Source of the DNA: Clostridiaceae bacterium
Lineage (GTDB): Bacteria; Bacillota; Clostridia; Saccharofermentanales; Fastidiosipilaceae
Assembly (NCBI GenBank): GCA_012514965.1
Contig: JAAYZH010000224.1
Location: 1-14,627 of the forward strand
Length of the DNA: 14,627 bases
Direction of reading: 5' to 3'
The position numbers and the translations under genes are program-made. The notes beneath the pieces were generated by a model, which was not told the origin of the DNA, did not search any database, and saw nothing but the letters and a program-made list of their open reading frames with translations. Shown here piece by piece: positions 6,337-14,059 of the stretch; positions within the stretch are counted from its first letter, which is position 1, and each line of letters opens with the position of its first letter.

Positions 6337-9300
6337 TTACTCGGTGCGCAGTGCTTCCACCGGATCTTTCTTCGCTGCCATGCGCGAAGGCAGAATGCCG
6401 GCAATCAGGGTGAGAATCACAGAAATACCGACCAGGATCGCACCGACCTCCAACGGCAGGACAGCGTTCAGGTTTTCGATCTCAGTGAGTCTGTGGACGA
6501 TGTTATTGATTGGGATCGTGAGCAAGCCGGCGATTCCGACCCCCAGCAAGCCTGCCGCCAGACCTTCGATCACCGTTTCCGCGCTGAAGACGTTCGAGAT
6601 ATCTCGCTTCGAAGCGCCCATGGCTCTGAGGATACCGATCTCCTGGGTACGCTCGAGCACTGAGATGTAGGTGATGATACCAATCATGATGGACGAGACG
6701 ACAAGCGAGATGGCGACGAAGGCGATCAGCAAGTAGGAGATACCGCTGATGATCGCCGTGATGGAAGACATCAAGAGCGCGACGTAGTCGGTGTAGGCGA
6801 TCTTGTCGCCTTCGACGGCTGCGTCGTTGTAGCCGGCGATGGCGTCGGAGATCGCGTCTTTGTCGCGGAAGCTGGTGGAATAGATATAAATGGCTTCCGG
6901 TGACTCAAGGCTGACATCTCCCAGCAACGCCAGGTTCTCGGAGAGGCTGGAGTCGGAGTGTGTGGGGGGCATGAACTGATCGTAGAGTTTGGCCAGCTGT
7001 TCTTCGGTGAATTCCTGCTGGTCGTAGAGGGAGGCGCGAGTGGCTTCGTCGACGGTTGCCAGACGCTGTTCGGCTCCGGCTCTGAATTCGGCTTTGATGC
7101 GCTCAGCGCTGGCTTCGCGGACAAAACCGAAGAGGGTTTCGTCGTCCATACCTGCGATGTATTCCTGCACGGTGGCTTCTTCTACGCCCATTTCAGCGGC
7201 GTACTGGCCGACCACCTGGGTTTCGATCTCTTCACGCGTGTATTCGCCCATTCGTTCGTCTACAAGTCTGGCGAGCTCTGCATCCGCCGGTACGCCCTGA
7301 ATCCAGGTGTAGTAGATGGCTTTGCGAACGGGGGTCTGCTCGGCTGCATAGACTGAAAAGTCTTCCGCTTTTTCGGCCGGAGTCGGGTCGACCGTGGCTT
7401 CGGTGCGGAAAGGCAGGCCGTTGAAGACGTCGACATCGTCAGCGGTTTTTTGCTCCTGGATGATTTCGGATGCAATGTTGCGTGTGATAATTTGCTCCGT
7501 AAGGGCCGTGGTATAGCCTATGGCGCCTTGCAGCATATGCGCTGTTGCTTCCGGATTCTCGCGGATGATGCCGGTGATTTTGAGCGGGATACCGACTTCT
7601 TCTGCGTTATAGAGGAAATCGACGCCGGCTTCGGTGGCGCTCAGGTCGCTCCATAATTCGGTTTCAGAGTTGTAGGAGTAGCTCTCACTGGGCAGGACGA
7701 GCTTGTATTCTTTGGCCAAAACTTCATCGAAAGTCCAGGATTGGGCCTCACCCTGGCTGATGGTTTCGCCTTCGGCCAGCTGTGTCATCATGGCGTCAAT
7801 TTCGGCCGGATCCTTGAGCCCCAATGTATAGAGGGCCATGTCGGAGATCTCATTGCGGCTGCTCATGACCAGGACGACTTCATCGAAGGCTTGCGGCCAG
7901 CTGCCGCGGATGAGGTCATACTGTTCCGCCAGCATTGGGCTGATCATCTCACCGTTCTCGCCGGCTAACATCTCTTCAAAATGCTCAACCTGTCCGAGCG
8001 GGGAAAAGCGTTGCGTCATGCCCTGCTGCATAGGATTGTCGTCCATGTAGTCGTCCATGAGCTCCAGAATGTCGGCCTTGAAAATGTTGCCGTCCGGATC
8101 GGTGGTGTAGATGGGAGGGTTGATGTCGTACGAGTAACGAATAGAAGATATGTGCCCCTGCAAATCTGCGTTGTTCTCCAGAAAGTCCCGGAATGGCGGG
8201 AGATTGTTGCTTGTGCTCTCGAGATTCGTCACAGAGCTCATCATGCGGTAGAGGACATCACGGGAGTAGACAAGTTCTTCTGTCGGCGGGGCCGGTTCGA
8301 CTTCGTCTTCGCCCGTGCCGGCCGGACGGCCCCCGCGCATGAGATTCGTAAAGAGCTGGGTGGTATCCACAGCCTCCTTCTCGATCGTGATTGGGTACAC
8401 GGTCAAGGTATCTTCCTGAATCTTGTCGACGTAGACTTGGATGCCGTTCGAAAGGGCAAAGATCAGCGCGATGCCGATAATACCGATCGATCCTGCGAAA
8501 GCAGTGAGGGCGGTACGGCCCTTCTTCGTCATCAAGTTCTTGAGCGAGAGGCTGAAGGCAGTGAGGTAATTCATCTTTGCCCGGCCGGATTTGGCCTTGC
8601 GCGGAGCTTTGGCCTTGTCAGCGGTGTAGGGATCACTGTCGGAAGTGAGGAGGCCATCCTTCATCGTGACGGTGCGGGTCGCGTACTTCTCGGCCAGCTC
8701 GGGATTGTGCGTCACCATAATGACGAGCTTCTCCCCGGAAATCTCCTTGAGGATGTCCATGATCTGGACAGAGGTCTCGCTGTCCAGTGCGCCGGTCGGC
8801 TCGTCGGCCAAAATAATGTCCGGATTCGTGACCAAGGCGCGGGCAATGGCTACACGCTGGGACTGACCGCCGGATACCTGATTCGGACGCTTCTTCAGCT
8901 GGTCACCCAAGCCTACTTTTTCGAGGGCTTCTATGGCGCGGCGGCGGCGCTCCTCGCGGGAGATGCCCGAAATCGTCAAGGCCAGTTCAACGTTTGCCAG
9001 GACAGTCTGGTGCGGGATCAGGTGATAATTCTGAAAGACGAAGCCAATCGAGTGGTTGCGGTAGGTGTCCCAGTCTCTATCCTTGTAGTCCTTCGTCGAA
9101 CGTCCGTTGATGATCAGGTCTCCGCTGGTGTACTGGTCCAAGCCACCGACGATATTGAGCAAGGTGGTCTTGCCGCAGCCGGAAGGTCCCAGGACTGCGA
9201 CGAACTCATTCTCGCGGAAGCTCAGGTCAATGCCCTTAAGGGCGTGAATCCTGTGCTCCTGGAGTTTATATTCTTTCTTTATATTGACTAATCTCAGCAT
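6337..9300 (-). CDS. MacB-like fused ABC transporter (ATPase + FtsX permease)
   Basis: This 987-aa protein has an N-terminal ATPase fused to an FtsX-type permease. ATPase motifs are Walker A GPSGCGKTT (38-46), Q-loop Gln90, signature VSGGQSQR (142-149), Walker B IILADEPTG (162-170) and H-loop His198. A basic linker (about 228-242) leads to TM1 (about 265-285), followed by a very large extracytoplasmic region (about 288-845), then three C-terminal membrane helices (about 851-880, 907-930, 950-972). ERTQEIGILRAMGASKRDI is the typical FtsX coupling segment. Such Type VII proteins transmit ATP-driven movement for export or envelope work rather than classic import. The ectodomain includes an acidic, helix-rich segment. 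The open frame extends 31 codons upstream from a TTG; ATG 9300 is chosen because it begins the conserved ATPase (MLRLVNIKKEYKL) and has GAAAGG 10 nt upstream. No two-component or partner gene is adjacent, so the substrate is unknown. Confidence 0.93.
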   Translation of the reverse strand: MLRLVNIKKEYKLQEHRIHALKGIDLSFRENEFVAVLGPSGCGKTTLLNIVGGLDQYTSGDLIINGRSTKDYKDRDWDTYRNHSIGFVFQNYHLIPHQTVLANVELALTISGISREERRRRAIEALEKVGLGDQLKKRPNQVSGGQSQRVAIARALVTNPDIILADEPTGALDSETSVQIMDILKEISGEKLVIMVTHNPELAEKYATRTVTMKDGLLTSDSDPYTADKAKAPRKAKSGRAKMNYLTAFSLSLKNLMTKKGRTALTAFAGSIGIIGIALIFALSNGIQVYVDKIQEDTLTVYPITIEKEAVDTTQLFTNLMRGGRPAGTGEDEVEPAPPTEELVYSRDVLYRMMSSVTNLESTSNNLPPFRDFLENNADLQGHISSIRYSYDINPPIYTTDPDGNIFKADILELMDDYMDDNPMQQGMTQRFSPLGQVEHFEEMLAGENGEMISPMLAEQYDLIRGSWPQAFDEVVLVMSSRNEISDMALYTLGLKDPAEIDAMMTQLAEGETISQGEAQSWTFDEVLAKEYKLVLPSESYSYNSETELWSDLSATEAGVDFLYNAEEVGIPLKITGIIRENPEATAHMLQGAIGYTTALTEQIITRNIASEIIQEQKTADDVDVFNGLPFRTEATVDPTPAEKAEDFSVYAAEQTPVRKAIYYTWIQGVPADAELARLVDERMGEYTREEIETQVVGQYAAEMGVEEATVQEYIAGMDDETLFGFVREASAERIKAEFRAGAEQRLATVDEATRASLYDQQEFTEEQLAKLYDQFMPPTHSDSSLSENLALLGDVSLESPEAIYIYSTSFRDKDAISDAIAGYNDAAVEGDKIAYTDYVALLMSSITAIISGISYLLIAFVAISLVVSSIMIGIITYISVLERTQEIGILRAMGASKRDISNVFSAETVIEGLAAGLLGVGIAGLLTIPINNIVHRLTEIENLNAVLPLEVGAILVGISVILTLIAGILPSRMAAKKDPVEALRTE

Positions 9301-9594
9301 GTGATGTGAGCCTTTCGTACCGCTGTGCGGCCAGGTGTCTGGAGATCGGTGCGTTTGCGCAGATAGAAACCGCACGTAAGCAGAATGATGCAAAATAGAT
9401 TCAAACTAGTTTACAGATTTTTTTTGGCAGGTGTATGAGCAATTGATCAATAATTTCTATCGTTTTCAATTTGGCCAAAATTGCCGCTAAATCCGCCATG
9501 TAAATCCATTGTATGGTGAGGCGCACAATGCTTACAAGATTTATCGAAATAAATTTACTCATTTATACCACTATAATTCAACCTTCAGTTTTGA
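9301..9594. other. Divergent regulatory region between ABC transporter and hyd operon
   Basis: This AT-rich region separates the divergent ABC gene and hydrogenase operon. It holds a perfect 10-bp palindrome ATTGATCAAT (9442-9451) and a near-palindrome CAATTTGGCCAAAATTG (9467-9483, one extra A). Either could bind a regulator of one or both units. I found no good -35/-10 pair for the ABC gene and no match to the Rex consensus TTGTTAA-N4-TTAACAA. Confidence 0.4.
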
Positions 9595-9600
9595 TATAAT
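9592..9600 (+). promoter_or_regulatory. Extended -10 promoter of the hydCBA operon
   Basis: TGATATAAT (9592-9600) is an exact TGn-TATAAT extended -10 element. No good -35 lies 16-18 nt upstream, which fits extended -10 promoters. Transcription would begin near 9607, about 40 nt before the hydC ATG. Confidence 0.6.
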
Positions 9601-9634
9601 AAAAGCAATTAAGCGTAACAAATGTGACGCTGAT

Positions 9635-9641
9635 AAGGAGG
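9635..9641 (+). promoter_or_regulatory. Ribosome binding site fixing the hydC start
   Basis: AAGGAGG ends 6 nt before ATG 9648. The frame is open back to an ATG at 9624, but that codon has no ribosome binding site and would place this one inside the coding region. The shorter 171-aa product is therefore chosen. Confidence 0.85.
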
Positions 9642-9647
9642 GTTCAC

Positions 9648-10163
9648 ATGCCGCATATAGAGTTTGACATGAGCATTCTAGACCCCGCACTATTGCAGGA
9701 ATTAGATGAATTCATTGAAGTGCAAGAGTTTCCGCAGGAGAGTATCATCGCGATCCTGCACAAAGCCCAGGAGCTTTTTCTCTGGCTGCCGCGCGAGTTG
9801 CAGCTCCACATTGCTCGCAAGACGGATTTGCCCGCCGCACGCATCCATGGCATCGTTTCTTTCTATTCTTTCTTCCTCGAAGAACCGAATGGCAAGTATA
9901 CCGTGAGTGTCTGTATGGGTACTGCCTGCTTTGTCAAAGGCGCTCAGCCCATCCTGGATGAGTTCCGCAAACAGCTGGGCATGGGGCCTAAGGACAAAAT
10001 CACGAAGGACGGCGTTTTCTCCCTGAATGACGTACGTTGCATTGGCGCTTGCGGCCTGGCTCCGGTGGTCCGCGTCAATGAGAAGATCTACGGTCACTTT
10101 AAGGTAGAACAGGTCAAGGAAGTCATCCAACACTATCGCGAACTGGAGGAACAAGCCCAGTGA
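9648..10163 (+). CDS. hydC: [FeFe]-hydrogenase NuoE-like subunit HydC
   Basis: This 171-aa protein is the 24-kDa NuoE-like subunit of a multimeric NAD-linked [FeFe]-hydrogenase. It has a helical N-terminal part and a thioredoxin-like C-terminal fold carrying one [2Fe-2S] cluster, with ligands Cys89, Cys94, Cys131 and Cys135 (VCMGTACFVKG and CIGACGLAP). The segment IVSFYSFFLEEPNGKY is typical of the family. It passes electrons within the HydB flavin module and is predicted cytoplasmic. It is first in the operon, as in Thermotoga hydCBA, and its TGA stop overlaps the GTG start of hydB by 4 bp (GTGA), implying coupled translation. The same subunit is called HndA in Desulfovibrio. A NuoE of respiratory complex I is unlikely because hydA follows and the other complex I genes are absent. 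Confidence 0.95.
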   Translation: MPHIEFDMSILDPALLQELDEFIEVQEFPQESIIAILHKAQELFLWLPRELQLHIARKTDLPAARIHGIVSFYSFFLEEPNGKYTVSVCMGTACFVKGAQPILDEFRKQLGMGPKDKITKDGVFSLNDVRCIGACGLAPVVRVNEKIYGHFKVEQVKEVIQHYRELEEQAQ

Positions 10164-12019
10164 TCGTACTGAATACCTATGAAGATCTACGCAAGGCATA
10201 TGAGGAGCTCTCTCCTCTCCTGAATAAACGTCGCGAAGGGCATGCCGGAATCCCCACCCCGCACAAGCGCGAGCTCCTGGTCTGCGGCGGCACAGGCTGT
10301 CATTCGTCTGAGAGCCTTGAGCTGATGCAGGCGCTGCAGGCAGCCGTGGACGAGCAATCCATCGACGCGAAAGTCGTCCAGGTCGGCTGTTTTGGCTTTT
10401 GCGCGCAAGGCCCCATCGTCCAGGTTATGCCTGACAACGTTTTTTATGTCCAGGTCAAAATGACGGACATCCCTGATATCATCGAAACACATCTCAAAGG
10501 CGGCGAACCGATTGAGCGTTTGCTCTTCGTGGATCCTGCCTCCGGAGAAGTCCAGCACGACCACGCGTCAATGGCCTTTTATGAGAAACAAGAGCGCATC
10601 TCGCTGCGAAACTGCGGCTTGATCGACCCTGAAAGCTTTGAAGAATGTCTGGCAGCCGGCGGCTACCTGGCTTTGGCCCAGGCTCTCGAGACAACGACGC
10701 CTGACCAGGTGGTCCAAGTAATCAAGGACAGCGGCCTCAGAGGGCGCGGCGGCGGGGGTTTCCCGACCGGACTGAAATGGGATCTTTGCCGCAGAAGCCC
10801 CGGCACCGAGAAATACGTGATTTGCAATGCTGACGAGGGCGACCCGGGCGCATTCATGGATCGCAGTATTCTCGAAGGTGATCCGCATTCCATCGTGGAG
10901 GCCATGATCATCGCGGGTTACGCAATCGGCGCCAACGATGGCCTGATTTACATCCGCGCTGAATATCCTTTGGCCGTCAACCGTCTGAGAATCGCGATTC
11001 GCGAAGCAGAAGAAGCCCAGCTGCTGGGTGACAACATCCTCGGATCCGGTTTCAACTTCCACCTCCGCATTGTCCTTGGCGCCGGCGCTTTCGTCTGCGG
11101 CGAAGAAACTGCCTTGATCCGCTCCTGTGAAGGTCATCGCGGCGAGCCTACCCGCAAGCCCCCCTTCCCGGCCCAGAGCGGTTTCCGCGGCAAGCCTACA
11201 AATGTGAACAACGTCGAGACGCTGGTCAACATCCCTATCATTTTGACCAAAGGCGCAGACTGGTACAGCAGCATCGGCACGGAAAGCTCTAAAGGCACAA
11301 AGGTCTTCGCTTTGGCCGGCACGATCAATAACATCGGCCTGGTCGAAGTTCCGATGGGCACCACACTCCGCGAAATCATTTATGATATCGGCGGCGGCAT
11401 CCCCAATAACAAAGCCTTCAAGGCCGTCCAGACCGGCGGACCTTCCGGCGGTGTTATTACCGAAGCCGACCTCGATACCCCGATTGATTATGAGAGCTTG
11501 AAGAAGATTGGTTCGATGATGGGCTCCGGCGGCATGATCGTCATGGACGAAGACAACGACATGGTCGACATCGCTCGCTTCTACCTCGAATTCACGACCG
11601 CGGAATCCTGCGGCAAGTGTACTCCCTGTCGCGTAGGCACCACGCGCATCCACGAGATGCTCGAGACGCTCCTGGCACAGGAAGGCGATGAGATGCTCCT
11701 GACCAAGTTGCACAACCTCTGCCTCACTGTCGAAGACACAGCGCTTTGCGCCTTGGGCCAGACAGCCCCGAATCCGGTGCTCAGCACAATGAAGTACTTC
11801 CCTGAGGAGTACCTGCGCTACGCCCGCCGCGAGGTTAAGAAATCCTACTGGATCGACCCTGAAGTCTGCATCGGCTGCACGAAGTGTAAGCGCGTCTGCC
11901 CGGTCGAATGTATTACCGGCTCGGTCAAAAAGGCGCATGTCATCGACGAGAACGCCTGTATTGCCTGCGGAGCCTGCGCTGCGGCTTGTCCCGTACAAGC
12001 GATCCACAAGCCTAAGTAA
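10160..12019 (+). CDS. hydB: [FeFe]-hydrogenase NADH/flavin subunit HydB
   Basis: This 619-aa subunit holds the NAD(H)- and FMN-binding site where electrons enter or leave through NAD. The first ~125 residues form a thioredoxin-like [2Fe-2S] domain (Cys42, 47, 77, 81), equivalent to separate HndB proteins in other systems. The NuoF-like core shows the nucleotide/FMN segments GRGGGGFPTGLKW (195-207) and CNADEGDPGAF (222-232) and a [4Fe-4S] site (Cys484, 487, 490 and 530). A C-terminal ferredoxin domain carries two [4Fe-4S] motifs (Cys570/573/576/580 and Cys600/603/606/610). This domain order matches HydB of electron-bifurcating HydABC hydrogenases. The start is GTG, overlapping the hydC stop, with GGAGG 10 nt upstream. 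The hydA start follows after 21 bp. The protein is soluble, with no membrane segments. Bifurcation activity is inferred from homology. Confidence 0.95.
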   Translation: MIVLNTYEDLRKAYEELSPLLNKRREGHAGIPTPHKRELLVCGGTGCHSSESLELMQALQAAVDEQSIDAKVVQVGCFGFCAQGPIVQVMPDNVFYVQVKMTDIPDIIETHLKGGEPIERLLFVDPASGEVQHDHASMAFYEKQERISLRNCGLIDPESFEECLAAGGYLALAQALETTTPDQVVQVIKDSGLRGRGGGGFPTGLKWDLCRRSPGTEKYVICNADEGDPGAFMDRSILEGDPHSIVEAMIIAGYAIGANDGLIYIRAEYPLAVNRLRIAIREAEEAQLLGDNILGSGFNFHLRIVLGAGAFVCGEETALIRSCEGHRGEPTRKPPFPAQSGFRGKPTNVNNVETLVNIPIILTKGADWYSSIGTESSKGTKVFALAGTINNIGLVEVPMGTTLREIIYDIGGGIPNNKAFKAVQTGGPSGGVITEADLDTPIDYESLKKIGSMMGSGGMIVMDEDNDMVDIARFYLEFTTAESCGKCTPCRVGTTRIHEMLETLLAQEGDEMLLTKLHNLCLTVEDTALCALGQTAPNPVLSTMKYFPEEYLRYARREVKKSYWIDPEVCIGCTKCKRVCPVECITGSVKKAHVIDENACIACGACAAACPVQAIHKPK

Positions 12020-12023
12020 GTTG

Positions 12024-12029
12024 AGGAGG
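12024..12029 (+). promoter_or_regulatory. Ribosome binding site of hydA
   Basis: AGGAGG lies in the 21-bp gap after hydB, 11 nt before the ATG at 12041, and supports that start. Confidence 0.75.
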
Positions 12030-12040
12030 AAGAGAATTTT

Positions 12041-13795
12041 ATGGATCTAAAAAATCTGATTCGTGTAACGATTAATGATATTCCGGTCTTGGTGCCCGAA
12101 GGCTCCACCATTTTGGACGCCGCCAAACGCGCCGAGGTCTACATCCCGACTCTCTGCCACCTCAAGCTGGACGACTTTGCTATCGAGAACAAGCCTTCCA
12201 GCTGCCGTGTCTGTATGGTCGAAGTCGAAGGCAGACCGCGTCTCTGCACTGCCTGCTCGGAAACCGCTACCGACGGCATGGTAGTCAGTACGAACAGTCA
12301 GAGAGCTCTGCGCGCAAGACGCACAAACGTCGAGCTGCTGCTATCGAATCACCCCCAGCTCTGCTTGACCTGCGCCAAGAACATGGACTGCGAATTGCAG
12401 AAACTCGCACATGACATCGGCTGCCGCGAAATCACTTACAGCGGCAAGCGTTCGCACCACCCGGATGATGAGACCTCATACTCTGTCATTTCGCACCCCG
12501 ACAAGTGCATCATGTGCCGCCGCTGCGAGACCATGTGCAACGAGGTCCAGACCGTCGGCGTGTTATCCGCTCTCGACCGCGGTTTCTCGACTGTCGTACG
12601 CACGGCTTTCCACCTCGACATGACCGAGACTTCCTGCACCAAGTGCGGTCAGTGCGTAGCGGTCTGCCCGACCGGCGCTTTGACCGAGACCAACTGCACA
12701 CACAGAGTCTGGCGCGCGCTGCAGGATCCCTCCAAGCACGTCGTCGTCCAGGTCGCTCCCGCCGTCCGCGTTGCCTTGGGCGAAATGTTCGGTATGGCTG
12801 CCGGTACCATCAGCACCGGCAAGATCTGCACTGCCCTCCGCAAGCTCGGCTTCGACGGCATCTTTGACACCGACTGGGCGGCCGACCTCACCATCATGGA
12901 AGAAGCTTCGGAGATCGTTCACCGCCTATCTACCCCGGGTTCGACTTTGCCCATCCTGACCTCTTGCTGCCCGGCGTGGGTCTACTTCGTCGAGAGTCAG
13001 TTCCCTGACATGCTGGACATCCCTTCGACCTGCAAATCTCCCCAGATCATGTTCGGTACAATGGCCAAAACCTACTACGCAGAACAGAAGGGACTTGATC
13101 CCAAGGATATCGTGGTCGTCTCCATCATGCCCTGCCTGGCCAAAAAGTCCGAGGCTCGTCGTCCTGAACTGATGAACGACGGCATGAAAGATGTCGACAT
13201 CGTGGTCACCACCCGTGAATTCGGGCACATGCTGATCGAAATCGGCCTTGACCTCAATCAGATGACAGACAGTAACTTCGACAGCATCATGGGTGAGTCT
13301 ACAGGCGCATCCATCATCTTCGGAACTACCGGCGGCGTTATCGAAGCTGCACTTCGTACTGCTTCTGAATGGATTACAGGTGAACCTCTGAAATCTGTCG
13401 AGCTCACCTCTCTGCGCGGCTTTGACGGCATTCGTGAAGGCACCGTAACCATCGGCGACCGTGATCTCCACGTAGGCATCGCACATGGCCTGGGCAATGC
13501 GCGACGCTTGCTCGAAGGAATCCGAGACGGCGAATTTCACTATGATGCCATCGAGATCATGGCTTGCCCCGGCGGCTGTATCGGCGGCGGCGGTCAGCCC
13601 TATCACCATGGTGACATGGAGATCCTCCTCAAGCGCCAGCAAGCCATCTATCGCGAAGACCGCGGCAAGATGATCCGCAAGTCGCATGAGAATCCTATGA
13701 TCAAGAAGATCTACGATGAATACCTCGGCGAACCATACGGTCCGAAAGCCCACGAGCTCTTGCACACGACATATACACCAAAGCCGAGGATCTAG
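12041..13795 (+). CDS. hydA: [FeFe]-hydrogenase catalytic subunit HydA
   Basis: This 584-aa catalytic subunit reversibly reduces protons to H2. The N-terminal [2Fe-2S] domain uses Cys39, 55, 58 and 69. The His-ligated [4Fe-4S] motif is His104-x3-Cys108-x2-Cys111-x5-Cys117. Two ferredoxin clusters follow (Cys156/159/162/166 and Cys199/202/205/209). The H-cluster domain has all three signatures: TSCCPAW (proton-relay Cys309, ligand Cys310), MPCLAKKSE (Cys365) and EIMACPGGCIGGGGQP (Cys509, Cys513). Every expected ligand is present, so the enzyme should be functional once matured by HydEFG, which is not in this window. Length is near Clostridium CpI (about 574 aa) and shorter than Thermotoga HydA (about 645 aa), so the extra C-terminal [2Fe-2S] domain of the latter is absent. 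It ends the operon and is followed by a strong terminator. The enzyme should be oxygen-sensitive and cytoplasmic. Confidence 0.97.
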   Translation: MDLKNLIRVTINDIPVLVPEGSTILDAAKRAEVYIPTLCHLKLDDFAIENKPSSCRVCMVEVEGRPRLCTACSETATDGMVVSTNSQRALRARRTNVELLLSNHPQLCLTCAKNMDCELQKLAHDIGCREITYSGKRSHHPDDETSYSVISHPDKCIMCRRCETMCNEVQTVGVLSALDRGFSTVVRTAFHLDMTETSCTKCGQCVAVCPTGALTETNCTHRVWRALQDPSKHVVVQVAPAVRVALGEMFGMAAGTISTGKICTALRKLGFDGIFDTDWAADLTIMEEASEIVHRLSTPGSTLPILTSCCPAWVYFVESQFPDMLDIPSTCKSPQIMFGTMAKTYYAEQKGLDPKDIVVVSIMPCLAKKSEARRPELMNDGMKDVDIVVTTREFGHMLIEIGLDLNQMTDSNFDSIMGESTGASIIFGTTGGVIEAALRTASEWITGEPLKSVELTSLRGFDGIREGTVTIGDRDLHVGIAHGLGNARRLLEGIRDGEFHYDAIEIMACPGGCIGGGGQPYHHGDMEILLKRQQAIYREDRGKMIRKSHENPMIKKIYDEYLGEPYGPKAHELLHTTYTPKPRI

Positions 13796-13817
13796 AGCCT
13801 CATGCCTTTTGTCCTTC

Positions 13818-13853
13818 AAAAGGGACCATCTGTCTTGGCAGATGGTCCCTTTT
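13818..13853 (+). terminator. Rho-independent terminator of the hyd operon
   Basis: AAAAGGGACCATCTG (13818-13832) and CAGATGGTCCCTTTT (13839-13853) form a perfect 15-bp stem with a 6-nt loop, followed by CTTTCT. It starts 23 bp past the hydA stop. The flanking A and T tracts make it usable in both directions. Confidence 0.92.
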
Positions 13854-13881
13854 CTTTCTGGAATGTATTTTGGATATCTTT

Positions 13882-13933
13882 GAAGAAGGGGCTGTCTCTC
13901 ATCAATCGATTGATGAGAGACAGCCCCTTCTTC
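13882..13933. repeat. 52-bp perfect palindrome
   Basis: Two 26-nt arms with no spacer are exact reverse complements about a central ATCGAT. The left arm begins GAAGAAGGGGCTGTCTC and ends ATCAATC. It lies 28 bp past the hyd terminator. The GGGGCTGTCTC motif resembles insertion-sequence ends common in Firmicutes, so it may be two fused IS ends or a small mobile remnant; a second, bidirectional terminator (arms end CCCCTTCTTC) is an alternative. Confidence 0.85.
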
Positions 13934-14000
13934 TGCTCTTTGGTGGACTGGGGCAGGGCGAGTAACGAGATGAAGTGCCCTCAGCCTGGAATATCGAAAA

Positions 14001-14033
14001 TTTTGTCCACCGCACCCTCCGATCTGGACAAAA
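14001..14033. repeat. TTTTGTCCA / TGGACAAAA dyad, copy 2
   Basis: TTTTGTCCA (14001-14009) and TGGACAAAA (14025-14033) enclose a 15-nt spacer. Read on the minus strand, the spacer starts GATC and ends GCGG, like copy 1 at 6101-6138. It lies about 25 bp outside the presumed IS left end, so it is probably host or repeat DNA rather than IS. Confidence 0.7.
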
Positions 14034-14059
14034 ATTGTGAAAGTGTGTGCCCGCGCCGA

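Noticed and set aside
6032..6670. 212-codon plus-strand frame
   Set aside because: Its second half is antisense to the ABC transporter C-terminus, it crosses that gene's terminator, and it lacks a ribosome binding site.
7981..9291. 436-codon plus-strand frame
   Set aside because: It is entirely antisense to the ABC transporter, whose Walker and signature motifs show the true strand.
9572..9600. Rex-binding site or classic -35/-10 pair upstream of hydC
   Set aside because: No TTGTTAA-N4-TTAACAA match and no acceptable -35 at 16-18 nt; an extended -10 explains the promoter better.
10568..12007. 479-codon minus-strand frame
   Set aside because: It is antisense to hydB, which has conserved cysteine motifs; a shadow of GC-rich codon use.
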